Below are positions 34,563 through 43,592 of a stretch of 64,000 nt of DNA, piece by piece. Below the pieces are notes generated by a model, which saw only the letters and a list, made by a program, of their open reading frames with translations, did no database searches and was not told the origin of the DNA. Location: contig NZ_CP095491.1 of NCBI RefSeq assembly GCF_023028105.1, positions 434,001-498,000 on the forward strand. Direction: 5' to 3'. The first letter of the stretch is position 1, and every line of letters starts with the position of its first letter. This DNA is from Halosolutus gelatinilyticus (GTDB lineage: Archaea; Halobacteriota; Halobacteria; Halobacteriales; Natrialbaceae). The translations under genes were made by a program, and so were the position numbers.

Positions 34563-35345
34563 ATGCTCACGTTCATCGGGCTCGGCCTCTACGACGAGCG
34601 ATCGATCACCGTCGAGGGCCGAGACGCGCTCCGCGGGGCCGATCGCGCCTACGCCGAGTGCTACACCAGCAGGCTGATCGGCGCGTCGATCGACGACTTG
34701 GAGGAGTACCACGACGTCTCGATCGAGGTTCGGGATCGAGCGGGCGTCGAACAGCACCCCGACGACGTTCTCACCGCGGCCGAGGACGAGGACGTCGCGT
34801 TCCTGACGGCGGGCGATACGATGATCTCGACGACCCACGTCGATCTCCGCTTGCGGGCGAACGATCGCGGGATCGAGACGCGGGTGATCCACGGCGTGAC
34901 GGCGCAAACGGCCACCAGCGCGCTGACCGGCCTGCAGAACTACCGGTTCGGGAAGGCGACAACCCTCCCGTTTCCCTACGCCCACGGGGCCGACGGGCTG
35001 CCGGCCAGCGTGACGAACACGATCGATGACAACCGCGCCGACGGGCTTCACACGGTCGTCTACCTCGATATTAAAGCCGATCGAAAGGATCGCGAGGAGT
35101 ACATGACCGCCGACGTCGGCGCCGACCTCCTGGCCGAGGAGTACCCGGACCTCGTCGGCGTCGTCGTCGCCCGCGCGGGCAGCCCCGACCCCCTCGTCGA
35201 AGCGGGGACGATGACCGACCTCGCCGATCGGGAGTTCGGCGATCCGCTGCACCTGCTCGTGATTCCGGGCGAGTGTCACCTGCTCGAAGCGGACGCGCTG
35301 GTCGAACTCGCTGGCGCCGATCGGGACGCGCTCGACGTGGCCTGA
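34563..35345 (+). CDS. dphB: Diphthine synthase
   Basis: 260 residues. A SAM-dependent methyltransferase of the tetrapyrrole-methylase fold that methylates the diphthamide precursor on elongation factor 2. The N-terminus MLTFIGLGLYDERSITVEG, FLTAGDTMISTTHVDL and GVTAQTATSALTGLQNYRFG are characteristic of archaeal/eukaryotic DphB/Dph5. Confidence 0.95.
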   Translation: MLTFIGLGLYDERSITVEGRDALRGADRAYAECYTSRLIGASIDDLEEYHDVSIEVRDRAGVEQHPDDVLTAAEDEDVAFLTAGDTMISTTHVDLRLRANDRGIETRVIHGVTAQTATSALTGLQNYRFGKATTLPFPYAHGADGLPASVTNTIDDNRADGLHTVVYLDIKADRKDREEYMTADVGADLLAEEYPDLVGVVVARAGSPDPLVEAGTMTDLADREFGDPLHLLVIPGECHLLEADALVELAGADRDALDVA

Positions 35346-35375
35346 GGCGGGATCGTCCGCCCGAGTGCCGTCGCG

Positions 35376-36443
35376 TCACTCCAGTACGCTTTCGAGCCTG
35401 TCCATGAAGTCGCCGGGGACCTCGACGTGGGGCGTGTGTCCGACGTTTCCGAAGACGACCTCCTCGTACGCTCCGCCCCGATCGGCGTAGTCGTCGAAGA
35501 CCGCGCGGGTCTGGTCAACCATCGGCTGGGGCGGGAAGACGTCCTCGCCGGGCCAATCGGGAACCGCACCCATCTTCCCGAGCGCCCCGAGGTCGAACAT
35601 CGACTCGTTGGAGACGATCTGGTCCGAATCGCCGCGGAGCCACAGGATCGGCGGCTTCTCGTCGGAGTCGATATCCGCGATCGCCGAGAGGTCGCAGTAC
35701 TTCGGCGAGATGGCGTTGTTCACGCCGGTTTTTCCCGGGGCGACGCCCGGCCAGTTCTCGCTCGACGTCGCCGATCCGGGGTAGTTCTCGTCGCCCGTCG
35801 CGGTGTCGAGCATCCCCGTCAGGTACGACTCCTCGCGCTCCGGATCGAACGCGTGCGAAGGGGCGACGTAGAACGTCCGGAGGATTCGTCGCGGCGATCC
35901 CTGTCCGTCACCCTCCCGATCGCGCGCCGCGAGCGCCGTCACGAACTCATCGCTGCTGGTGCCGCCGCCGGAGCCCGCGTAGTCGTCGAAACACGGCGTC
36001 CCCTCGACGTCTTTCGTCCCGCCGAAGCCGTACGGCGAGACCGGATTGACGAGCACGAGCGAGTCGACCGCCTCCGGGTGGTCGATCGCGTACCGCATCG
36101 CCGCGCCGCCGCCGTTCGACCACCCGACGAGGGTCACGGGATCGTCGACCTCGATCGCCGCGAGGAACGTACGGAGATCGGCGGCGAAGTCGCCGAGTCC
36201 GTTCGTCGCGTCGACGGGTTTCGTCTCGGAGTCGCCGTACCCACGCATATCCGGTGCGATGCCCCGGTGCGTTTCGGGGAGATCGACGAGCGTGTCCTCG
36301 AAGAACCGTGAGGAGGAGACGTTGCCGTGCAGGAAGACGACCGGCGGCCCGTCGTCGGTCCCGGCTTCCAGGTAGTGCGTTTCGAGCCGATCGGTCTCGA
36401 CGAGCCGCGAGTCGACGCCGGCGCGGGTATCGTCCCGAGTCAT
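35376..36443 (-). CDS. Alpha/beta hydrolase
   Basis: 355 residues. The oxyanion region is VVFLHGNVSSSRFFED, the nucleophile elbow TLVGWSNGGGAAMR carries Ser, and the catalytic His is in GNVGHTPHVEVPG. An acid residue in LRGDSDQIV is consistent with the triad. It resembles epoxide-hydrolase or haloperoxidase-like enzymes; the substrate is unknown. It converges with dphB. Confidence 0.88.
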   Translation of the reverse strand: MTRDDTRAGVDSRLVETDRLETHYLEAGTDDGPPVVFLHGNVSSSRFFEDTLVDLPETHRGIAPDMRGYGDSETKPVDATNGLGDFAADLRTFLAAIEVDDPVTLVGWSNGGGAAMRYAIDHPEAVDSLVLVNPVSPYGFGGTKDVEGTPCFDDYAGSGGGTSSDEFVTALAARDREGDGQGSPRRILRTFYVAPSHAFDPEREESYLTGMLDTATGDENYPGSATSSENWPGVAPGKTGVNNAISPKYCDLSAIADIDSDEKPPILWLRGDSDQIVSNESMFDLGALGKMGAVPDWPGEDVFPPQPMVDQTRAVFDDYADRGGAYEEVVFGNVGHTPHVEVPGDFMDRLESVLE

Positions 36444-36612
36444 GTGCGGGGCGTATCACGGCGACCGGGATAGCTGTCGTGGTGATTCTCGAAATCTCGA
36501 TGATCGCTCGCGCGTGCGGTGCAACACGTCCCGAACGAGCGCACACTGGCGATCTGTTCGGCGGCCGGTGACGGTCGGTGCACACGACCCCACTAATTTC
36601 GAATGTTTCGAT

Positions 36613-36633
36613 CACAAACAATCATATTCGAAA
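36613..36633 (+). promoter_or_regulatory. Putative fructose-regulon operator upstream of the aldolase gene
   Basis: CACAAACAATC is followed three bases later by TTCGAAA. Related sequences occur at the ptfC (CACAAACGATC) and glpR (CAGAAACGATC) promoters. A strong Shine-Dalgarno, AAGGAGG, lies just before the ATG at 36668, so this gene has a leader. Confidence 0.4.
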
Positions 36634-36667
36634 GTAATTCTTCACAGCGGTCGAAAGGAGGACGCGT

Positions 36668-37453
36668 ATGCAACCGTTCGACGACTCCCCGATCGACAGG
36701 GACGGGAAATCGCTCATCCTCGCCCACGATCACGGGCTCGAACACGGCCCGTCGGCGTTCGACGGCGTCGAGGATCGGCTCGACCCCGAGACCGTCTTCG
36801 AGATGGCGACTCACGACGCCGTGACCGCGCTCGCGGTCCAGAAGGGCCTCGCGGAGACGTACTACCCCTCCTACGAGGACGACGTGTCGCTGCTCGCAAA
36901 GTGCAACGGAACGTCGAGCCTTTGGATGGGCGAACCGTACTCGCCCCAGACCTGGTCGGTCGAGAACGCGGTCACGGTCGGCGCGGACGCGATCGGCTAC
37001 ACCGTCTACCCCGGCACGAACCGCGAACCGGAGATGACCGAGGAGTTCCGAGCCGTCCAGGAGGACGCCCGAGAGCACGACCTGCCGGTCGCGATGTGGT
37101 CCTACCCGCGCGGGCAGGCGATCAAGGAACACCGCAGTCCCGAAGTCATCGCCTACGCCGCCCGGATCGGCCTCGAACTCGGCGCCGACCTCGTGAAGGT
37201 CAAGTACCCGCGCAGTCCGGCGGCGCTGGCCCGCGCCGTCGACGCCGCCGACGCGACCCGGGTGGTTCTGAGCGGCGGTTCGAAGACCAGCGACTACGAG
37301 TTCCTCTCGATGGTCGAGGCCGCGATGAACGCCGGCGCGGGCGGACTCGCCGTCGGCCGCAACGTCTGGCAGCGCGAGGATCCGACCCGAATCCTCGACG
37401 CGCTCGAAGCGGTCGTCTTCGAGGGCGAAACGGCCGATAGCGCGCTTCGATGA
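36668..37453 (+). CDS. fba: Class I fructose-1,6-bisphosphate aldolase (archaeal DeoC/LacD type)
   Basis: 261 residues. It cleaves fructose-1,6-bisphosphate through a Schiff base. The family motifs are LILAHDHGLEHGP near the start, the Schiff-base Lys in DLVKVKYPRS, VVLSGGSKTSDYEFL for phosphate binding and AVGRNVWQR at the end. It is coupled to the FBPase gene by an ATGA overlap and faces the fructose PTS operon, whose product pathway it completes. Confidence 0.93.
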   Translation: MQPFDDSPIDRDGKSLILAHDHGLEHGPSAFDGVEDRLDPETVFEMATHDAVTALAVQKGLAETYYPSYEDDVSLLAKCNGTSSLWMGEPYSPQTWSVENAVTVGADAIGYTVYPGTNREPEMTEEFRAVQEDAREHDLPVAMWSYPRGQAIKEHRSPEVIAYAARIGLELGADLVKVKYPRSPAALARAVDAADATRVVLSGGSKTSDYEFLSMVEAAMNAGAGGLAVGRNVWQREDPTRILDALEAVVFEGETADSALR

Positions 37454-38325
37454 CCGACCTAGATCCGATCGTCGACGCCGTCGCGACGGTCGCCGCCGAC
37501 GTGCCCGAACGACTTCCGGAGCTGCGCGCCGAGCGATCGAATGCCGATCGGAACCCGTCCGGCGACGCGCAGTCGGCGGCCGATCGGTGGTTCGAAGACC
37601 GGTTCCGCGAGGCGCTCGCGCCGCTCGACGTCGTCGGCGAGTACGCGAGCGAGGAGCGCGCGGCCGTCCTCGACTGCGGCGAAGGGTACGGCGTCGCGAT
37701 CGATCCGCTCGACGGCTCGTCGAATCTGGCGTCGAACGCGCCGATCGGGACCGTCCTCGGAATCTACGACGCGCCGCTGCCGGCCCGCGGGACCGACCTG
37801 GTCGGGAGCGCGATAATCGTCTTCGGGCCGTGGACGACGATGTTCGTCGCCGAGGGCGGCGCAGTGACGCGGTATCGACTCGACGACGGTGCCGCCGTCG
37901 ATCCGCGTCCCGTCTCGATTCCGAACCTCGGCGCGAACGGATCCGAAGCCGGTATCTGCGGCTACTCCGGTCGGCGATCCGATCTCCCCGTCGACGTTCG
38001 CGGCTGTCTCGATCGGTTCCTCGACGAGCGAACGCTCCGATACACCGGCGCGGCCGTCGCCGACGTCCAGAACCTGCTGGTCGACGGCGGCGTCCTCTGT
38101 TACCCGCGAACGGACGCCTGCCCCGACGGCGTCCTACGGCTGCAGTACGAGGCGAATCCGATCGCACACCTCGTCGAAGCCGCGGGCGGGCGGGCGAGCG
38201 ACGGGCGCGGCCGCCTGCTCGATCGATCGCCCGACGGCGTGCACGAACGCGTCCCCGTCTTCGTCGGCTCGAACCCGGACATCGAGCGCGTCGAGTCGGC
38301 GATCGGTTCGACCCGCGACGCGTAG
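37450..38325 (+). CDS. fbp: Fructose-1,6-bisphosphatase (class I / inositol-phosphatase-like)
   Basis: 291 residues. It hydrolyses fructose-1,6-bisphosphate to fructose-6-phosphate. The metal site is AIDPLDGSSNLASNAPIGT, typical of FBPase I; the sugar region is CGYSGRRSD and YTGAAVADVQNLLVDGG. The start overlaps the aldolase stop, so the two opposite-direction steps are produced together. The end converges with ptfB. Confidence 0.92.
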   Translation: MTDLDPIVDAVATVAADVPERLPELRAERSNADRNPSGDAQSAADRWFEDRFREALAPLDVVGEYASEERAAVLDCGEGYGVAIDPLDGSSNLASNAPIGTVLGIYDAPLPARGTDLVGSAIIVFGPWTTMFVAEGGAVTRYRLDDGAAVDPRPVSIPNLGANGSEAGICGYSGRRSDLPVDVRGCLDRFLDERTLRYTGAAVADVQNLLVDGGVLCYPRTDACPDGVLRLQYEANPIAHLVEAAGGRASDGRGRLLDRSPDGVHERVPVFVGSNPDIERVESAIGSTRDA

Positions 38326-38447
38326 TGCGACCGCCCGTTCGGCGGATCGGCTCGCGAATCGAGTCGAGTTTTCTGACGCGATCGTGGTACGGAGCGGACG
38401 CGCCGAAACGGATCGGCTGCGGAGAACCGAATTCCGTTGGAACCGGA

Positions 38448-38900
38448 TCAGGAGAACAGTCGCTTGAGCCTGGCGAACAGGCCCTTCGATCGATCGCCGC
38501 CCCGACTCGAGGAGGCGGTCGTGCCGGTCGATTCGGCGGCAGCGGTGTCTGCGCCCGCGTCGGAATCGGCGTCCGCGCTCGCGACGTCGGCGTCGCCGCC
38601 GGCGTCCTCGATCGCCCGTTCGAGGAGCCCCTCGGCGTCGTTGACGGCGTCTTTCACGGTCCCCTCGACGATCGTCTTCCCGTCGAATCGGTCCGTGCTG
38701 ATCGAGGTGTCGGTCGCGAGAATCACGGCGTCGGCCGCCGCGATCGCCTCGCTCGAGAGTTCGTTCTCCTGGCCCATCGCCCCCTGGACCTCGACGTCGA
38801 TCTCGTGGCCGTTCGCCTCCGCGACTTGCTGGAGGTTCTCGGCGGCCATCTGGCTGTGTGCGATACCCGTCGGACAGGACGTGACTGCGACGAATTTCAT
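38448..38900 (-). CDS. ptfB: PTS fructose EIIB component
   Basis: 150 residues from ATG 38900. The phosphocysteine is Cys 9 in AVTSCPTGIAHSQMA. The first 105 residues are the EIIB domain. A 45-residue Ala/Asp/Ser-rich linker (ADADSDAGADTAAAE) with a basic end (KGLFARLKRLF) follows, unusual for bacterial EIIB and perhaps membrane-associating. The start overlaps the EI stop by four bases. It is the last gene of the PTS operon. Confidence 0.9.
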   Translation of the reverse strand: MKFVAVTSCPTGIAHSQMAAENLQQVAEANGHEIDVEVQGAMGQENELSSEAIAAADAVILATDTSISTDRFDGKTIVEGTVKDAVNDAEGLLERAIEDAGGDADVASADADSDAGADTAAAESTGTTASSSRGGDRSKGLFARLKRLFS

Positions 38901-40615
38901 GGTTCTCGGTTGTCGATGTGGTCGCGAACCGCGGACTTCGCGGTCGCGTCGGTTGCTCGGTCGGCGAGCGATTCCGCGTCGGCCGTCTCGATCCCAGTGA
39001 CGGTCTCCTTCACCGCCGGGATCGTGACGGCGCTCATGCTGAGTTCGTCGAGCCCGAGCCCGACGAGCAGTTCGGTCAGTTCGGGATCGCCGGCCATCTC
39101 GCCGCACATCCCGACCCACGCGTCGCTGGCGTGGCCCGCGCTGACGGTGCGATCGATCGCCCGGAGGACGGCCGGTTCGGTCGGATCGTGCAAGTGCGCG
39201 ACGCGATCGTTCTCGCGGGCGGCGGCCATCACGTACTGGGTGAGGTCGTTCGTCCCGATGCTGAGGAAGTCGACGCGCTCGGCGAGCGCCTCCGCGAGCA
39301 AGGCCGCGCTCGGCGTCTCGATCATGACGCCCAGTTCGGGCATCGCGCGGTCGATTCCCGCGTCGTCGAGTGCGTCGGCCACCGAGTCGACCGTCTCCAG
39401 CGCCGCCTCGAGTTCGGTCACCGTCGCGACCATCGGGAACATCACCGACAGCGTGCCGTCGCCGGCGGCAGCCGCCCTGAGTAGGGCCCTGAGCTGGGTT
39501 TCGAACAGGCCGGAATCGGGGCCGAGCGATCGGCGGATCCCCCGCTCGCCGAGGAACGGGTTCTCCTCCTCGGGCAGGTCGAGGTACGGGACCGGCTTGT
39601 CGCCGCCGACGTCGAGCGTCCGGACGACCACCCGGCCGTCCGGGAAGGCGTCCAGCGCCTCGACGTACGTCTCGACCTGTTCGTCCTCGTCCGGCGGCGC
39701 CTCCCGATCGAGGAAGAGGAACTCGGTCCGGAAGAGGCCGATCCCGTCTGCGCCCTGGCGAACCGCGCCCTCGAGTTCCGCGAGGGTGCCGACGTTGGCC
39801 GCGACCTCGATCGATCGGCCGTCGGCCGTGGCCACCGGCTCCGTGCGGATCTCGACGTCGCGACCCGCGCTGGCGCGCTCGCGCTGTTCAGAGGTCGGAT
39901 CGACGATCACCGACCCCTCGATGCCGTCGACCAGCACGTCCGCGTCGGCGTCGATCGTCAGCAGGTCCTCGCCGACGCCGACCACCGCGGGAATGCCGAG
40001 CGATCGAGCGAAGATCGCCGCGTGGGAGGTTCGGCCGCCCTCGGCGGTGGCGAAGCCGGCCACCCGATCGGGGTCGAGCTGTGCGGTGTCGCTCGGCGTG
40101 AGCCGTTCCGCGAGCACCACCGACCCTTCGGGGAGCGCGCCGAGGTCGACGCGATCGACGTCGGTCAGCAGCCGCAACAGCCGATCGCGGACGTCCCGGA
40201 GGTCGTCGGCGCGCTCGGCCATCATACCGTCCATGGCGGCGAACTGCTCGATCGGTCCCTCGAACGCCCGGTGGACCGCGTGTTCGGCGGGCAGTCCGTC
40301 GTCGAGCGCGTCCGCGACGCCATCGGTGATCTGCGGATCGTCGAGGAACTGCCGGTGGGCGTCGAACACCGCGGCCTCCTCTTCGCCGACCCGTTCCGCC
40401 GTCTGCTCGCGCTCGCGATCGAGTTCGTCGCGTGCACGTTCGCGGGCGTCGTCGAACCGATCGCGCTCCGCCTCGGGATCGACGGCGTCCGATTCCGGCG
40501 GCTCGTCGAGATCGACGTCGACGCTGAGGTCGTACCACACCGCGGTCCCGACCCCCGCGAGGGGAGTGACGCCCGTGCCGTCGATCGTCCGGCTCGGTTG
40601 CTCGTCTGTGGACAT
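38897..40615 (-). CDS. ptsI: PTS enzyme I (phosphoenolpyruvate-protein phosphotransferase)
   Basis: 572 residues. It transfers phosphate from PEP to HPr. The phosphohistidine lies in EGGRTSHAAIFARSLGIP; PEP-binding motifs include GIGLFRTEFLFLDR and ELGVMIETPSAALLAE, and the catalytic Cys is in WVGMCGEMAGDPEL. Acidic as expected for a halophile. A plus-strand open frame covering this gene and its neighbours is antisense shadow. Confidence 0.95.
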   Translation of the reverse strand: MSTDEQPSRTIDGTGVTPLAGVGTAVWYDLSVDVDLDEPPESDAVDPEAERDRFDDARERARDELDREREQTAERVGEEEAAVFDAHRQFLDDPQITDGVADALDDGLPAEHAVHRAFEGPIEQFAAMDGMMAERADDLRDVRDRLLRLLTDVDRVDLGALPEGSVVLAERLTPSDTAQLDPDRVAGFATAEGGRTSHAAIFARSLGIPAVVGVGEDLLTIDADADVLVDGIEGSVIVDPTSEQRERASAGRDVEIRTEPVATADGRSIEVAANVGTLAELEGAVRQGADGIGLFRTEFLFLDREAPPDEDEQVETYVEALDAFPDGRVVVRTLDVGGDKPVPYLDLPEEENPFLGERGIRRSLGPDSGLFETQLRALLRAAAAGDGTLSVMFPMVATVTELEAALETVDSVADALDDAGIDRAMPELGVMIETPSAALLAEALAERVDFLSIGTNDLTQYVMAAARENDRVAHLHDPTEPAVLRAIDRTVSAGHASDAWVGMCGEMAGDPELTELLVGLGLDELSMSAVTIPAVKETVTGIETADAESLADRATDATAKSAVRDHIDNREP

Positions 40616-40617
40616 GA

Positions 40618-40890
40618 TCAGGTCTCGGATTCCGCTTCGGGCGTCGAAAGGACTCCTTCGAGCGCGTCGAGCGCCGCCTCGGCGTCGTCGCCCTCGGCGA
40701 CGATGCGAACGTCGTCGCCGCTGGCGACGCCGAGGCTCGTGACCGCGAGCATGCTCGCGGCGTCGACCAGGTCGCCGTCGGCGGGGCCGACCTGCACGTC
40801 CGCGTCGTACCCGTTTGCGGTCTCGACGAACTTCGCGGCGGGTCGCGCGTGGAGCCCGTCCTCGGGGACCACGGTGACGACGCGCTCCAT
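40618..40890 (-). CDS. ptsH: PTS phosphocarrier protein HPr
   Basis: 90 residues. The active His 14 lies in EDGLHARPAAKFVE. The usual regulatory-Ser region reads AASMLAVTSLGVASG. Overlaps EIIA by one base and precedes ptsI by two. Confidence 0.93.
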   Translation of the reverse strand: MERVVTVVPEDGLHARPAAKFVETANGYDADVQVGPADGDLVDAASMLAVTSLGVASGDDVRIVAEGDDAEAALDALEGVLSTPEAESET

Positions 40891-41360
40891 CAGCGGATCG
40901 CCTCCGCGAGGGTCTCCTCGATCGCCGCCTTCGACTTCGCCTCGTGGAGCCGCTCGCGGACGTCGTCGTGCATCAGGGATCGCGAGAGCGAGCTCAGGAT
41001 CTGCAGGTGCTCCTCGCCGCCCTCGGCGGGGACGAGCAGCATGAACAGCAGCGTCGCCGGCTCGCCGTCCATAGCGTCGAAGTCGACGCCCTCCGACGAG
41101 CGGGCAAAGACGACCGTCGGCTTCGAGACGGCGTCGGTCTTCGCGTGCGGGATGCCGATCCCCTTGCCGACGCCCGTCGTCGTCTCTTCCTCGCGCGCGA
41201 GGAGGGCGTCGAGCGCGGCGTCGCGATCGGTGACCCGCCCGGCCTCGACGGCCCGATCGAGCAGGAACTCGATGCAGGCCTCTTTCTCCGCCGGCGGTTC
41301 CTCGAGAGAGATCAGTTCCGGCGTCAGTACCGTGTCAACAGTGGGTTCGTCCATCGACAT
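40890..41360 (-). CDS. ptfA: PTS fructose EIIA component
   Basis: 156 residues. The phosphohistidine lies in GKGIGIPHAKTDAVSKP; LFMLLVPAEGGEEHLQILS is also typical of fructose/mannitol EIIA proteins. It accepts phosphate from HPr and passes it to EIIB. Confidence 0.93.
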   Translation of the reverse strand: MSMDEPTVDTVLTPELISLEEPPAEKEACIEFLLDRAVEAGRVTDRDAALDALLAREEETTTGVGKGIGIPHAKTDAVSKPTVVFARSSEGVDFDAMDGEPATLLFMLLVPAEGGEEHLQILSSLSRSLMHDDVRERLHEAKSKAAIEETLAEAIR

Positions 41361-41398
41361 TGATTGCTATATGTGTTCAGTAGTGGTGAGCTATTAGG

Positions 41399-42574
41399 CT
41401 AATCGCTGACCTGGGCCGTCTCGGCGTCGGCCGTCGCGACCCGTTCGTCGTAGTCGGGCTTGAGCAGCGTCACGACCGCTGCGGTGACGAGCGTCCCCAG
41501 CGCGAGACAAGCCACGAACAGCAGGAAGCTGTTCGAGAGGAGCGCGACGAAGATGCCGCCGTGCGGCGCCGGCATCGTGACGCCGAGCCAGAGCGACGTC
41601 GCCGCCGCTATCGCGCTCCCGATCATGATCGAGGGGATGACCCGCAGCGGATCGGCCGCGGCATAGGGGATCGCACCCTCCGTGATGAACGAGAGGCCGA
41701 GTGGCACGGCCGCCTTCGCGTTCTCGTACATCTCCTCGGAGTACTTGTGCGGCGCGATGAAGTTCGACAGCGCGAGGCCGAGCGGCGGGACCATCCCCGC
41801 GATCATGACCGCCGCCATCGGCTCCGTGATTCCCTCGCCGATCAACGCGAAGCCGAAAATATACGCCACCTTGTTGACGGGACCGCCCATGTCGAAGGCC
41901 ATCATCGCCCCCAGAATGAACCCAAGCAGAACGGCGTTCGCCCCCTGCATCCCCTCGAGCGCCGAGGTGAGCGCGGAATCGACGATCGCGATCGGAACGC
42001 CGAGACCGACGATGACCAGGGGCGCGAGCAGCGCCGTCGTGAAGACCGGGATGACGAGTACCGGCATCATCGGCCTGATGAACGACGGCACGGACCAGCG
42101 TTTCATCCAGCGGGCGACGTACCCCGCGAGCAGGCCGGCGACGATCGCACCGAGGAAGCCGGCGACGGCACCGTTGGACTCGAAGCCCACGAGGAGGCCG
42201 GCCGCTTCGATGATCTGCTCTTGTTGAATCGCGTACGAGAGGATGAATCCCGGCGCGAGTCCGGGCTTGTCCGCGATCGCGTACGCGATGTACGCCCCCA
42301 GAATGGGAATCATGATCGTCAACCCGAGATCGCCGATCTGGGCGACGAACCAGGCGAGCGTCCCGGTGTCTTCGAACACGGTCTCGGTCGTCGTAGCCGC
42401 ACCGGGCGTCCGAATGCCCAGGATCGTATCGGGAAGTTCCGCGATCAGGAACGCGAACGCGAGGAAGATCCCGCCGATCGTCACAAACGGAATCATGAAC
42501 GACACGCCCGTCATCAGGTCCTCCTTCACCGACACGACGTGCGACCGAAGGTGGTGTTCTACATTTTCTTTCAT
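41399..42574 (-). CDS. ptfC: PTS fructose EIIC permease
   Basis: 391 residues, about nine to ten transmembrane helices. GVSFMIPFVTIGGIFLAFAF, KPGLAPGFILSYAIQQEQI, and EGAIPYAAADPLRVIPSIM are family hallmarks. It moves fructose inward while EIIB phosphorylates it to fructose-1-phosphate. First gene of the PTS block; a TATA and operator-like motif lie upstream. Confidence 0.94.
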   Translation of the reverse strand: MKENVEHHLRSHVVSVKEDLMTGVSFMIPFVTIGGIFLAFAFLIAELPDTILGIRTPGAATTTETVFEDTGTLAWFVAQIGDLGLTIMIPILGAYIAYAIADKPGLAPGFILSYAIQQEQIIEAAGLLVGFESNGAVAGFLGAIVAGLLAGYVARWMKRWSVPSFIRPMMPVLVIPVFTTALLAPLVIVGLGVPIAIVDSALTSALEGMQGANAVLLGFILGAMMAFDMGGPVNKVAYIFGFALIGEGITEPMAAVMIAGMVPPLGLALSNFIAPHKYSEEMYENAKAAVPLGLSFITEGAIPYAAADPLRVIPSIMIGSAIAAATSLWLGVTMPAPHGGIFVALLSNSFLLFVACLALGTLVTAAVVTLLKPDYDERVATADAETAQVSD

Positions 42575-42620
42575 CTGTGTCTACCTCTGCCAGCATCTAT
42601 CACAGTAGAGCGCCAAAGTG

Positions 42621-42666
42621 TTTTCGAACATGTTTGTTTCAGATCGTTTGTGAATACTATATATCT
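42621..42666 (-). promoter_or_regulatory. ptfC promoter with TATA box and fructose-regulon motif
   Basis: Reading the minus strand: a TATATAG box (about 42657-42664), then CACAAACGATC (42652-42642), then TTCGAAA after a 13-base gap. The motif lies between TATA box and expected start site, a position suited to repression. Confidence 0.5.
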
Positions 42667-42683
42667 GCGGGCCGAAATCCGGA

Positions 42684-43592
42684 TCAGCGGCCCGAAACGG
42701 AGATCCGCTCCCGATCGTCGAGCACGTTCGTCAGCGAGGGCGCGCGCGTCCCCGAGACGGAGACGACGCGGGACGCGACCGCGATGCCGGAACGCAGCGC
42801 CGCCGCGTCGGACTCGCCCGCGGCGCGGGACGCGAGGACGCCTGCCAGGAGGGCGTCGCCCGCGCCGACGGTGTCGACCACCTCGACGTCGCGCGCAGGG
42901 GCGTGCAGCTCCTGCTCCGGCGTCGCCATCACCGCGCCGTCGCCCCCGAGCGACGCGACGACGCGATCGAATCCCGCCCGGCGAAGTTCCCGCGCGGCGA
43001 CCGTCGCAGATCGCGGATCGTCGACCTCCCGGTCGGTCGCCGCCGCGAGTTCGTCGGCATTCGGCTTGCAGAGCGCGTAGTCGCCGTCGAGCGCCGACAA
43101 AGTTTCACCGTCGACGTCGACGACCGTCTCCCAGGAGCCAGCGTCGGCGAGCAAATCGATCATCTCGGTGCCGAGTCCGGTCGGCAGGCTCCCCGCGACG
43201 ACGACCGTCTCCGGATCGTGCTCGCGGAGGACGTCCACGACCTCGTCGATCGCGAACGCCGGAACCCGCCGCCCGTTCTGGTTGATCTTGTACTCGCCTT
43301 CGCCGTCGAGGATCGTCGTGTTGAGCCGCGTTCCGCCGTCGATCTCGACGAAATCGGCGGCGATCCCCTGCCCGGAGAGCTGATCGAGGAGGTACCGGCC
43401 GAGGAAGCCGCCGGCGATGCCGGTCGCGACGGTCTCGACGCCGAGTTCGACCAGGTACTTCGAGACGTTGATCCCCTTCCCGCCCGCGTCGTACCGGTGC
43501 TCGGCCGTCCTGGCAACCTGGCCCGCCGCGAGCGGTTCCGAGAGTTCGACCGTGTAATCGACCGCCGGGTTGAGGGTCACGCTAGCGATCAT
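42684..43592 (-). CDS. pfkB: 1-phosphofructokinase (PfkB family)
   Basis: 302 residues from ATG 43592 (MIASVTLNPAVDYTVELSE). It phosphorylates fructose-1-phosphate, the PTS product, to fructose-1,6-bisphosphate. PfkB signatures are GGKGINVSKYLVELG and VDTVGAGDALLAGVLASR, the latter with the catalytic Asp. The start overlaps the glpR stop by eleven bases; in related haloarchaea glpR and pfkB form one transcript. Confidence 0.93.
   Translation of the reverse strand: MIASVTLNPAVDYTVELSEPLAAGQVARTAEHRYDAGGKGINVSKYLVELGVETVATGIAGGFLGRYLLDQLSGQGIAADFVEIDGGTRLNTTILDGEGEYKINQNGRRVPAFAIDEVVDVLREHDPETVVVAGSLPTGLGTEMIDLLADAGSWETVVDVDGETLSALDGDYALCKPNADELAAATDREVDDPRSATVAARELRRAGFDRVVASLGGDGAVMATPEQELHAPARDVEVVDTVGAGDALLAGVLASRAAGESDAAALRSGIAVASRVVSVSGTRAPSLTNVLDDRERISVSGR

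Noticed and set aside
37587-40742. A 1051-codon plus-strand open frame across fbp, ptfB and ptsI
   Set aside because: High GC removes stop codons from the antisense frame; the minus-strand PTS proteins have all catalytic motifs.
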